From assembly GCA_028293825.1 (NCBI GenBank), contig JAQGNY010000014.1:1-64000 (forward strand): a stretch of 64,000 nt of DNA. Direction: 5' to 3'. The stretch comes from Verrucomicrobiaceae bacterium. GTDB taxonomy: Bacteria > Pseudomonadota > Gammaproteobacteria > Pseudomonadales > CAMLJR01. Below are positions 36,508 to 44,504 of the stretch, piece after piece; the first letter of the stretch is position 1, and each line of letters starts with the position of its first letter. The notes under the pieces are model-generated. The model did no database searches. It saw only the letters and a program-made list of their open reading frames with translations, and had not been told where the DNA came from. The translations under genes and the position numbers were made by a program.

Positions 36508-37158
36508 ATGGAAAGCCTTGTTGCCTCATTCGTTAAACAGATTGCAGACCAAACTGTATTAACCAACACACTGATCTGGATTCAGCTGGGAGTATGGATA
36601 GTCTTTGGTGTCGCAATTGCTATTGCCGGCCCATACCTAAAGAAGCGTGCTGAACTGTTGGCGACGAAAGCTGATTTCAACACTCTCAAACAGCAGCTCA
36701 AAGATACAACCGAAGTTGTCGAGAAAGTAAAAACTGAAATCAGTCATGCCGATTGGGCAAGCAGAGAATGGAAAACGATACGCCGCTTGAAAATTGAAGC
36801 ACTCTTTGAAGGTTTAATAGCGCTTGGGACATGGCAAAAAAATGAAGTGGTGGCAGTACTGGCCCGAAATGAGCCCATAAGCGATGCGACACCTCTTTAT
36901 CACGTTGAAATGCTAATTCGTTTGTATCTCCCTCAGCTCAATGACTCATTTAATGTTTTAGCAGAGAAGACTCAAAAAAGTCGCACTTGGATGCTCGACA
37001 GCCGACAAGCAATTTCAGAAGTAGAAGGTCAGCAAGCCAAAGAAGAAAAAGTCAAAGAGCTAGTTGGTTTCTGGAAAACAAACATAGAGCCAAGAGTAGA
37101 GCTTGTCGCTGTTAAAACGCTGGCCATTGAGCTTATGAAAACTCTTGCGGACACATAA
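36508..37158 (+). CDS. Unrecognised membrane-anchored coiled-coil protein
   Basis: The 216-residue product has one membrane helix near the N-terminus (about 24-43, IQLGVWIVFGVAIAIAGPYL), then a basic-acidic coiled coil (about 45-80, KKRAELLATKADFNTLKQQL) and an all-helical cytoplasmic remainder. AAGGAAAT before the ATG is a good ribosome binding site. The gene and its flanks are visibly richer in A+T than the neighbours. It lies between tRNA-Asn and the molybdenum oxidoreductase, so it may be a recent insertion at a tRNA. I see no integrase and no second copy of the tRNA 3' end. Function is unknown. Confidence 0.7.
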   Translation: MESLVASFVKQIADQTVLTNTLIWIQLGVWIVFGVAIAIAGPYLKKRAELLATKADFNTLKQQLKDTTEVVEKVKTEISHADWASREWKTIRRLKIEALFEGLIALGTWQKNEVVAVLARNEPISDATPLYHVEMLIRLYLPQLNDSFNVLAEKTQKSRTWMLDSRQAISEVEGQQAKEEKVKELVGFWKTNIEPRVELVAVKTLAIELMKTLADT

Positions 37159-37175
37159 ATGTCGCGAAGAAAAAT

Positions 37176-37274
37176 CTACTTCTGCGCCACCAGCTGAGTC
37201 GTCACCGCGCGCAAAGCAATAACAATTACACCAACAACGAATGTAACGACACCATATATCTGTGATATCAGCAC
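37176..37274 (-). CDS. Possible 32-residue single-pass membrane peptide or gene remnant
   Basis: A GTG-initiated frame encodes MLISQIYGVVTFVVGVIVIALRA and nine further residues, one well-formed hydrophobic helix in otherwise unassigned AT-rich DNA (37159-37428). No clear ribosome binding site is visible. It may be a fragment of a decayed gene or chance. The rest of this gap shows nothing recognisable. Confidence 0.2.
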   Translation of the reverse strand: MLISQIYGVVTFVVGVIVIALRAVTTQLVAQK

Positions 37275-37428
37275 CTATTCGTCGCCAAACGTGCAAATCA
37301 GCCAACAAATTAAACAAACAATTTTTAGCGCTCATTTATTACTTCTAACAACGGCGTTGAATTCCTCTTATTGCATCGACTCGAATATTTAATTTGATCG
37401 CCAATTTATTAAAACGCTTACCTTATTT

Positions 37429-39654
37429 TCATCCGACTACAACGTCGCGCCGCTGATCATCCAGCCGCGCAATTTTCACCGGAATCGCGCCCATTCGCGG
37501 CTGCCCAAAAATCGGATCGTATTCGGCGTCCGCGCTCATCAGGCGTGAAGTGCAACCGCCCTGCACACGCGGATCGCTATCCTCATCGGGATTCGGGCCG
37601 AAGCAATGCGCCATCGACAAGGTGCCGGCCCGCAATTTCGGTTCGGATTCGGCGACGCCAAAAATATTGCCGAATTGGGAATGGATGCTGATTACGTCGC
37701 CAACGGCAATACCGAAGCGATCAAGGTCGATTGGATTGAGAAAGGCTGGATTGTAAGAGCGCTTGCTGTTCAGCTTGATGTTCATGCGACCGATCGAATT
37801 CATAAATTCGTTGGCGCGGCGCGGCGTAAATAACAGCGGAAATTCATCGGACGGGAGCGCGGTATCGCCATCGAGCCGAAATACTTCACCCAGTTCGCTC
37901 ATCATCGTCGCGTCGGCCAATTCCAACATCGCCTCCCAATCGTCAGCGCGCGGCAACACAACGCTGGTCAATTCGCTGAATACGTGACCGTGCGGATATT
38001 TTTTAACCTCAGCCAGCGGCACGCGCGAACCGATACACATGAACTCGAACATTTCCTCGCTGGTGGGTCGGCGTTCAAGCGACAGCGGCACAGGCACCGG
38101 GTATTGATCCCAATGCTCGCCGGCACCGGCGCCATTGACGTGATAAACCAGCTGCTTGCCCAATTTCTTCGCGATTTCGTAAAGGAATTCCCAGCTCTCG
38201 ATGCAATCCGATCCTGCCGGCGGTGCAACGGTCGGCGGCGAATACATCGCATACGGTTGTTCGAAACCGCCAGTCCACGAGCCGTAATACTGCATCGACT
38301 CGGTGAACTGCGTGACCGCCGGCGTTTCCATCGACATCTTGTCGGGGATGATGTAATCGGCCATGCGCGCGGTGTTCGACATTTCCACATCGATCGACAC
38401 CAGCAACTCCAGCGATTGCAGCGCTTTCGCCGTGCGCATCTGATCCGGCAGCGACACCATCGGATTGCTGCCCGAGCAAATCAGCGCACGCACCTGCCCT
38501 TCGCCGGGCGTGAGGATTTGATCGCCGAGCGTACCGGTCGGTGCGCCGACAATCGTGCGCGGCAGATCGTTAATGCGGTTGCGAATGTTTAAATCCCAGG
38601 GCTGATATGGCGCCATCGGCTGCGCGCGGATATCCACATCCGGCAGCAAAACATGCGGCAATCCTTGGATCTCTCCAGCCCGCTGCCAGCGACCGCACAG
38701 CGTGTTCATGCACAGCGCCAGGTATTCGACCAGCGTGCCGTGCAGCGCGAAATGCGGACCGGTGCCAGTGACGACGCAGCCGCTTTTGGCATTTGCGAAT
38801 GTGCGTGCCGCCAACAGAATCTGATCGACTGCTACCCCCGTTACCGCCGCGACATGTTGCGGCGTAAATGGCTCAACTTGCTTGCGCAATTCGTCGAAGC
38901 CACGCGTGTTGTCACGAACGAAATCGGCGTCGTAAAGTTTTTCCGCAATGATGACGTGAATAAATCCGGCGAGCAGTGTTGGGTCCTGTCCGGGTTGCGC
39001 TTGAATAAGCATAAAGGCGTTGCCGGCCGATTCGGTCTGGCGCGGATCGACCACGATCAGCTTCATGCCTTTTTTCACCGCCTCTTTAATCGCCTGCCCC
39101 GGATTGACCGGCAATCCCAGTTTGGAAATCACCGGGTTGGTGCCCACCAGCATCCACGTCTCGGCGGACGAAAACGGCGTCGGGCCGGCGTTCCAGCGTC
39201 CGTGCAATGCCTGCGCAATCACCTTGCCGGCCTGATCGATGGTCTGCACCGAGAAAAAGCGATCGGGATACGTACCCATCGCCATGATGAACATCGCGCC
39301 CATCACCGGGTTGAGCGGATTGCTGAGATTGCCGTTACCGGGAAACAGCCCGACCGCTTCCGGGCCGTGCTTATCGATAATCGCCCGCAATTTTTCGGCA
39401 ATTTCGGCGATGGCAACGGCGGTCGGGATCGCTTCGTAGGTGCCGTCGGCGCGGCGCCGCTGCGAGTGCAGCAGACGATGCGGCGCGTAATGACCCTCCG
39501 GCATCGCGCGCCCTTTCGGGCAGGTGTAACCGCCGTAGATGGGCGATTGCCGATCGCCGACTACCTTGATCGCGCGGCCATTTTCGACCGTGACTTCGAT
39601 CGGACAAGCGGCCCAGCAGACCTTGCAAATACCGACGCGAGTTTCACTCATCAC
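37429..39654 (-). CDS. Molybdopterin-dependent oxidoreductase of the DMSO reductase family
   Basis: The product has 741 residues. CKVCWAACPIEV and YTCPKGRA (about residues 10-46) bind one [4Fe-4S] cluster. WMLVGTNPVISK, LIVVDPRQTESA, LICSGSNPMVS and MADYIIPDKMSMETPAVTQF are molybdopterin-guanine-dinucleotide binding blocks. RRANEFMNSIGRM starts the C-terminal cap domain. There is no Tat signal, so it is cytoplasmic. In the stretch where a Cys or SeCys molybdenum ligand is usual (about 120-180, TIDQAGKVIAQALHG) I see no Cys, so the ligand may be Asp, Ser or absent. It lies downstream of pta-ackA. Its substrate is unknown. Confidence 0.85.
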   Translation of the reverse strand: MMSETRVGICKVCWAACPIEVTVENGRAIKVVGDRQSPIYGGYTCPKGRAMPEGHYAPHRLLHSQRRRADGTYEAIPTAVAIAEIAEKLRAIIDKHGPEAVGLFPGNGNLSNPLNPVMGAMFIMAMGTYPDRFFSVQTIDQAGKVIAQALHGRWNAGPTPFSSAETWMLVGTNPVISKLGLPVNPGQAIKEAVKKGMKLIVVDPRQTESAGNAFMLIQAQPGQDPTLLAGFIHVIIAEKLYDADFVRDNTRGFDELRKQVEPFTPQHVAAVTGVAVDQILLAARTFANAKSGCVVTGTGPHFALHGTLVEYLALCMNTLCGRWQRAGEIQGLPHVLLPDVDIRAQPMAPYQPWDLNIRNRINDLPRTIVGAPTGTLGDQILTPGEGQVRALICSGSNPMVSLPDQMRTAKALQSLELLVSIDVEMSNTARMADYIIPDKMSMETPAVTQFTESMQYYGSWTGGFEQPYAMYSPPTVAPPAGSDCIESWEFLYEIAKKLGKQLVYHVNGAGAGEHWDQYPVPVPLSLERRPTSEEMFEFMCIGSRVPLAEVKKYPHGHVFSELTSVVLPRADDWEAMLELADATMMSELGEVFRLDGDTALPSDEFPLLFTPRRANEFMNSIGRMNIKLNSKRSYNPAFLNPIDLDRFGIAVGDVISIHSQFGNIFGVAESEPKLRAGTLSMAHCFGPNPDEDSDPRVQGGCTSRLMSADAEYDPIFGQPRMGAIPVKIARLDDQRRDVVVG

Positions 39655-39711
39655 AACTCTCCTGTTTTTATTTTTGATTGAGCGCGAGAAAATTTCAGCG
39701 GGTGCGCTTTA

Positions 39712-39745
39712 ATCTGACTCCGACCAATAGAGTGACGAGTCAGAT
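39712..39745. promoter_or_regulatory. Inverted repeat between ackA and the molybdopterin oxidoreductase gene
   Basis: ATCTGACTC and GAGTCAGAT are perfect 9-bp arms 16 bp apart in the 114-bp gap. There is no following T-run. It could be an operator, an mRNA processing hairpin or a weak terminator that lowers expression of the downstream gene. Confidence 0.5.
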
Positions 39746-39768
39746 AATACGAGCCCACAAAGCGTTTT

Positions 39769-41022
39769 TTATTCGAGCAACGTTTCGCAATGTTGCGCGA
39801 TCACGCCCTCTTCATCCGTGGCAATTGCCCACACGCCGACGCCACTATTTGCTGCGCTTATTTTTGCTTCTTCCGCTGCATTTTTCGCTGCATCGATTTT
39901 TATATCGAAGCACGCCAACCCGGTGCAGATGGCCGCGCGAATCGGCGCCGCGTGCTGGCCGATGCCGCCTGTAAAAATCAACGCGTCGATACCGCCGTTA
40001 ACCGCAATCATCGCGCCGATTTCTCGCACCACGCGGTAACAAAAAAGATCGATTGCCTCTTTCGCTAATGGGCTATCGCTGGCGAGCAAATCGCGCACGT
40101 CCGCACTGATGCCGCCCGATATGCCGAGCAAACCGCATTCGTGATACAGCAATTGCTCGAGTTTTTTCGCGTCGTAATTGCGCTCGCACAATAAATAAAT
40201 CAATACGCCGGGATCGATACTGCCGCAGCGCGTGCCCATGATTAAACCGTCGAGCGCGCTGAAACCCATGCTCGTCGCCACGCTTTTTCCGTTTTGCATC
40301 GCGCATACGCTGGCGCCATTACCTAGATGCGCAACGATGGTACGGCCTTGCGCGGCGCGTATATCAAGCCCGCTTAGTTGACTGGAAATAAATTCGTACG
40401 ACAGACCGTGAAAACCGTAACGCACGATACCTGCGTCCAATAATTCGCGCGGCAATCCGAATAACTTTTCGATACGCGGCATCGTCGCGTGAAAACCGGT
40501 ATCGAAACAGCCGATTTGTGGCAGCTTGGGATACAACTCTGCGAACGCGCGAATCGGCGCTAAATTGTGCGGCAAATGCAATGGTGCGAGTGGCACCGAG
40601 GCTTCCAATTCGGCGAGTACTTTTTCATCGAGCAAGGTCGGCTGAAAATAATGCGGGCCGCCGTGGACGATGCGATGCCCGGCGGCACGCAACGGTATTT
40701 GATGATGTTTTTCGATTTCTTTAATTAACGCCGACACCAGCTCAGTATCGTGTGGATGCGAATTCGCGGGCCATTCGCGCTGAGTAAGCTGCTCACCGCT
40801 CGCCGCGTGCATCGTTAATAGCGGCGCCTCGGTAATGCGCTCGATTTGGCCGCCAATTATCTTTTTTAACTTTTCGTTTTTATCTTTTTGTTCTTTTTTT
40901 ATTTTTATTTCGTTTTCATTTTCTGATTTGTTTTTTTTATTTTCCGAGTCATTAGTTTCATACAACGTAAATTTCAGGCTCGATGAGCCGCCATTGAAAA
41001 TCAACAACGCGCCATTCGACAT
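39769..41022 (-). CDS. ackA: Acetate kinase with a Lys/Glu/Asn-rich N-terminal insertion
   Basis: The 417-residue ASKHA kinase converts acetyl phosphate plus ADP to acetate plus ATP. FNGGSSSLKFTLYE is the N-terminal phosphate loop (usually NCGSSSLK). GHRIVHGG, FDTGFHATMP, YGFHGLSYEFI, IVAHLGNGASVCA and DALIFTGGIGQHA are intact kinase motifs. Residues about 24-55 (DSENKKNKSENENEIKIKKE and following) are a low-complexity AT-rich insertion not typical of the family. It starts 12 nt after pta and is surely co-transcribed with it. Confidence 0.93.
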   Translation of the reverse strand: MSNGALLIFNGGSSSLKFTLYETNDSENKKNKSENENEIKIKKEQKDKNEKLKKIIGGQIERITEAPLLTMHAASGEQLTQREWPANSHPHDTELVSALIKEIEKHHQIPLRAAGHRIVHGGPHYFQPTLLDEKVLAELEASVPLAPLHLPHNLAPIRAFAELYPKLPQIGCFDTGFHATMPRIEKLFGLPRELLDAGIVRYGFHGLSYEFISSQLSGLDIRAAQGRTIVAHLGNGASVCAMQNGKSVATSMGFSALDGLIMGTRCGSIDPGVLIYLLCERNYDAKKLEQLLYHECGLLGISGGISADVRDLLASDSPLAKEAIDLFCYRVVREIGAMIAVNGGIDALIFTGGIGQHAAPIRAAICTGLACFDIKIDAAKNAAEEAKISAANSGVGVWAIATDEEGVIAQHCETLLE

Positions 41023-41034
41023 AATTTAAAATTC

Positions 41035-41994
41035 TCAATTGTCGCGCGCATGCGCGAACATGATAGCCACCGCGCACGAAGCCAAACGGCTTTTTGCCGA
41101 ATCGGCGCGGCTGGTCAAAATAATCGGCACACTGGCACCAAGCACGATACCGGCGGCTTTGGCGCCGCCGAGATATTCGAGTTGTTTCGCCAACATATTG
41201 CCGGACTCCAAATCCGGCACCAGCAAAATATCCGCAGCACCGGCGACTCTGGAATTCAAATTTTTAATGGCCGCCGCTTCAGCGCTGATCGCCGTGTCGA
41301 AGGCGAGTGGGCCGTCGAGCACCGCGCCGGTAATTTGTCCGCGCTCCGACATTTTGCACAGCGCCGCCGCATCGATGGTCGAAATGATTTTTGAATTTAC
41401 CGTTTCGACTGCGGATAGCACAGCCACTTTCGGTTCGCTGACACCCAGTGCATGGGCGAGGTCAATCGCGTTCTGCACGATATCGACTTTGTCGTCGAGC
41501 GTGGGCTGAATGGTAATCGCGGCATCGGTAATAAATAACGGCTTTGGATAGGCCGGCGCGTCGAGCACAAATACATGGCTTAGCCGACGCGTGCCGCGCA
41601 GACCGGTATCGCGCTGCATCACGGCGTGCATCAATACATCGGTGTGCAAACTACCCTTCATCAACGCTTTCGCTTCGCCATTTCGACACAGCGCGACGCA
41701 GTGTTGTGCCGCCGCCGCATCATCGGCCACGTCGACAAAACGAATTCCACTTAAATCGATGTGCGCATGCAGCGCTATTTCTTCGATACGCTTTTTATCG
41801 CCGACACAAATCGGCGCGATCATTCCGGCCTGTTTAGCCTCGACCATGCCGGCCAATGCCACTTCGCTACAGGGCTGACATACCGCAACCGGCAATGGCG
41901 CAAAGGCGCGACAGCGCTCGATCAATTGTTCGAGCACGGCGTGATTTTCAGCACCCGCGCTAACGGGCGTATGCAGCGGCACAATTTCCAGCAT
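41035..41994 (-). CDS. pta: Phosphate acetyltransferase (PTA/PTB family)
   Basis: The 319-residue enzyme exchanges CoA and phosphate on acetyl (or butyryl) groups. AVCQPCSEVALAGMVEAKQAG, ALMKGSLHTDVLMHAVM, SHVFVLDAPAYPKPLFITDAA and GAVLDGPLAFDTAISAEAA are typical of short phosphate acetyl/butyryltransferases. LVPDLESGNMLAKQLEYLGGA is the signature block. It pairs with ackA 12 nt downstream to make ATP from acetyl-CoA. The short type is common beside ackA in facultative gammaproteobacteria. Butyryl specificity cannot be excluded. Confidence 0.9.
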   Translation of the reverse strand: MLEIVPLHTPVSAGAENHAVLEQLIERCRAFAPLPVAVCQPCSEVALAGMVEAKQAGMIAPICVGDKKRIEEIALHAHIDLSGIRFVDVADDAAAAQHCVALCRNGEAKALMKGSLHTDVLMHAVMQRDTGLRGTRRLSHVFVLDAPAYPKPLFITDAAITIQPTLDDKVDIVQNAIDLAHALGVSEPKVAVLSAVETVNSKIISTIDAAALCKMSERGQITGAVLDGPLAFDTAISAEAAAIKNLNSRVAGAADILLVPDLESGNMLAKQLEYLGGAKAAGIVLGASVPIILTSRADSAKSRLASCAVAIMFAHARDN

Positions 41995-42147
41995 GGTAAA
42001 AATCCCGGCTCAACTAAGGCTCCGAGCATACCGCCATATCAATGACGAGCCAAAGTCGGTGCGCTTCAACATTGCGGCCACTGCGAATTTACGGCCTGAG
42101 GTAGATAAACTAGAGTACGAAAACACCTGTCGCCGTCGGACCGCATC

Positions 42148-42921
42148 ATGCTGAAATTTTCCGATCAAGTGCCTGCCGCCGAACATGAGCAGCGCTGTCG
42201 TCACGACTATCAGATTTCCTGCAACAACTGCCGGCTGGCGAGTATTTGTCTGCCGATTGCGCTGGAGGCGAGCGATATCGACCAGCTGGATTCGATCGTG
42301 CAGCGCGGCCGCCCGCTGCAAAAGGGTGAGCACGCCTACCGTGAGCACGATGTATTCAGCGCCGTTTACGCGGTGCGCTCGGGCACGCTGAAGGCGTATC
42401 GCGTGACCGATGACGGTCAGGAGCAAATTACCGGTTTTTACTTTCCCGGCGAAATTCTCGGCATGGATGGCATCAGTAAAAATCGTCACGCCAGTTCAGC
42501 GACGGCATTGGAAACGGCGGCGATTTGCGAAATTCCGTTCGAGCGCCTGGGCGAATTGAGCGCGCGTATTCCCAGCTTGCAGCGCCATTTCTTTCAATTG
42601 ATGAGTCAGGAAATTGCGTACGACCAACAGCTGATTACACAACTGGGAAAAAATTCGGCGGAACAGCGCATCGCGGCATTACTCGTCAGCATCTCCGCAC
42701 GCAATTCAGAACGGAAATTATCTGCCACGTCGTTTAGGTTGCCGATGTCGCGCGCCGATATCGGCAATTATTTAGGGCTTACCGTCGAAACCGTCAGCCG
42801 CGTATTCGGCCGCTTTCAGAAAGCGGGTTTGCTCGCGGTCGACAATAAAGAAATCAGCATTCTGGACGTGGATCAATTGCGTAACGCCGCCAACGGAATT
42901 GGCGGCGTTACTAAAGCTTGA
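42148..42921 (+). CDS. fnr: Fnr/Anr-type oxygen-sensing transcription regulator
   Basis: The 257-residue CRP-family regulator carries Cys25-x2-Cys28-x5-Cys34 (SCNNCRLASICLP) and a distal Cys127, the four ligands of the oxygen-labile [4Fe-4S] cluster. The cNMP-like beta roll is YAVRSGTLKAYRVTDDGQEQ with GFYFPGEILGMDGI. The recognition helix LTVETVSRVFGRF has Glu214, Ser217 and Arg218, the E-SR code for TTGAT half-sites. It is divergent from pta-ackA, but I find no clear TTGAT-N4-ATCAA box in the 153-bp gap. Confidence 0.94.
   Translation: MLKFSDQVPAAEHEQRCRHDYQISCNNCRLASICLPIALEASDIDQLDSIVQRGRPLQKGEHAYREHDVFSAVYAVRSGTLKAYRVTDDGQEQITGFYFPGEILGMDGISKNRHASSATALETAAICEIPFERLGELSARIPSLQRHFFQLMSQEIAYDQQLITQLGKNSAEQRIAALLVSISARNSERKLSATSFRLPMSRADIGNYLGLTVETVSRVFGRFQKAGLLAVDNKEISILDVDQLRNAANGIGGVTKA
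42881..42911. other. Perfect 13-bp hairpin inside the 3' end of fnr
   Basis: GTAACGCCGCCAA and TTGGCGGCGTTAC pair around CGGAA, within the last dozen codons of fnr and close to the convergent gene end. No T-run follows. It may stabilise or terminate the message. Confidence 0.6.
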
Positions 42922-42935
42922 TCCGAGTGCGGGTG

Positions 42936-44345
42936 TTATTCGCTCGAGCCCGATTGAACCTTGCCGAAACGCAGCGGGCGAATTTTGGTGGAAACCGGCA
43001 GTGAGGATTGGATCGAAGTAACAGGTTCAGCCGCGCGTTTGCGGGCGGCGATGGCCTGCTCCACCGCCAACGGCAAAAATAGCAACAAGTCGTAGACATG
43101 ATGCAGCAGGCGTCCAACATCCAGCCACGCACGCCCGGCTAGACGCAGCAAAATCGAGCCGGTCGACAACGCTGCGATCAACATGCTCGCGAGCACCGGC
43201 CGCGATGTCGTCAGCAATGCCTCCAGCGCCGGCGAGAACAACGCCAACAATAGCGGCACCACAAATCCCGCACTCGCCGCTCCCCACGTCGCCAATGCCA
43301 GCGAACCGGTCGTGCGTGCACTGGCGGTGAACGACAGCAGCAAAGCCTCACCGCTCGCCAATATCAACAGCAATGCTGTCGATACCACGACCAGCACAAT
43401 CCGCGGTCGCCGCGGCAAACCGCCGATTAGCGGCAGTAACCGGCTGACCTGAGTGCCTTCGCACAGCACCAACGCTGCCGCCATCACCGCCAAAGTAAAC
43501 GCGACACCGGTCAACTGCGCGAGCAGTGTCTGGCCGGTGAGAAGTCCGCCCAGCGGCAACGCCAATAAATTGATATTGAGCGCAGCCAGCACCAATGCGA
43601 CGCCGGACAACATCAACGCAATAACCCAACGCGCCAGAAACGACTCCACCCGCACATCGCCGCGATTCGCGCACAGCTCGCGAAACGCCGCCATCTGCGT
43701 ATCGACGCGATGCACCCGCGCCAGCAAATCGCGACTGTCGCGACCAACCGCCGACACCTGCTTGCTAACGCGGCTCCACAGCGGGCGCAAATCCGCCAGA
43801 ATTTTATGCCGGGCATTAACCGCCCAGCGGTACTCACGCATCACCTCGCGCTGCTGGTCCTGAACAGACGTGTGGATATCTTGTAGCACGCGGCCGACCG
43901 GCTCGGGATTGGTTTCAGCTTGCAGTTTCGCAATCGCATCGACCGCCTCAACCCAACCTGGCGCGGCCGGTGGAACCTGCGCGCTGCGCTCGAAATCCTC
44001 GCCCATCAAATTGATGTGTTCATTAATCGAACGTTCCAGATGTTGAAACTTGGTCATGTCCTGTTCGACTGCAGCGGCCACGCGATGAAATTCGCGCTCC
44101 AATTGCCGGCGCGTAATTTCCATTTGTAGCGCGAGCATTACTTCGCGATTGCGGATTTCGAGATGTTGCGCGGCGGTCGATGCACTGCGTGCGACCAACC
44201 GTAATAAACGGTGTCCACCGCGTGCGGCGCGCTCAATAGCACGGTGCGCGGTAGCGCGAACCAGATATAACGCGGCGATGGCAATCGCTATCCAAAGCGT
44301 AATTGCCACCAGCGGAAACTCTGGCCAGAACTGAAAATAACTCAT
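42936..44345 (-). CDS. Unrecognised multi-pass membrane protein with coiled-coil middle
   Basis: The product has 469 residues from the ATG at 44345; one at 44381 adds 12. One helix lies near the N-terminus (LVAITLWIAIAIAALYLV). A long charged helical region follows, about residues 40-235, with coiled-coil character (LALQMEITRRQLEREFHRVA). Then come about six hydrophobic segments (WVIALMLSGVALVLAALNIN through VYDLLLFLPLAVEQAI) and a basic C-terminus. It follows fleR by about 160 nt on the same strand and ends 14 nt from convergent fnr. I do not recognise a family; mechanosensitive-channel-like and chemoreceptor-like layouts do not fit. Confidence 0.65.
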   Translation of the reverse strand: MSYFQFWPEFPLVAITLWIAIAIAALYLVRATAHRAIERAARGGHRLLRLVARSASTAAQHLEIRNREVMLALQMEITRRQLEREFHRVAAAVEQDMTKFQHLERSINEHINLMGEDFERSAQVPPAAPGWVEAVDAIAKLQAETNPEPVGRVLQDIHTSVQDQQREVMREYRWAVNARHKILADLRPLWSRVSKQVSAVGRDSRDLLARVHRVDTQMAAFRELCANRGDVRVESFLARWVIALMLSGVALVLAALNINLLALPLGGLLTGQTLLAQLTGVAFTLAVMAAALVLCEGTQVSRLLPLIGGLPRRPRIVLVVVSTALLLILASGEALLLSFTASARTTGSLALATWGAASAGFVVPLLLALFSPALEALLTTSRPVLASMLIAALSTGSILLRLAGRAWLDVGRLLHHVYDLLLFLPLAVEQAIAARKRAAEPVTSIQSSLPVSTKIRPLRFGKVQSGSSE

Positions 44346-44504
44346 GGGTAGCGGCACTCTCGGCTCAGCGTGAAGCGCCAAATCTAACAGGATCGGCCGT
44401 ACTTGCGAAATCTGGACTGTTTAAAGTTTGCGCAACACCTCGTTTCCGGCGCGCAAACTCTAATCAACTTTCAGATGAGAGATGTAAGGCAACCTATTGA
44501 TTAA

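Noticed and set aside
36288-37430. Integrated mobile element at tRNA-Asn with attachment sites
   Set aside because: No integrase and no duplicate of the tRNA 3' end was found inside the window, so an element cannot be called.
38653-39681. A 342-codon plus-strand frame
   Set aside because: It is antisense to the molybdopterin oxidoreductase; the Arg/His-rich translation is an artefact of the codon bias on the other strand.
41995-42147. Search for an Fnr/Anr box between pta and fnr
   Set aside because: Only an isolated ATCAA half-site is present; no TTGAT-N4-ATCAA is visible.
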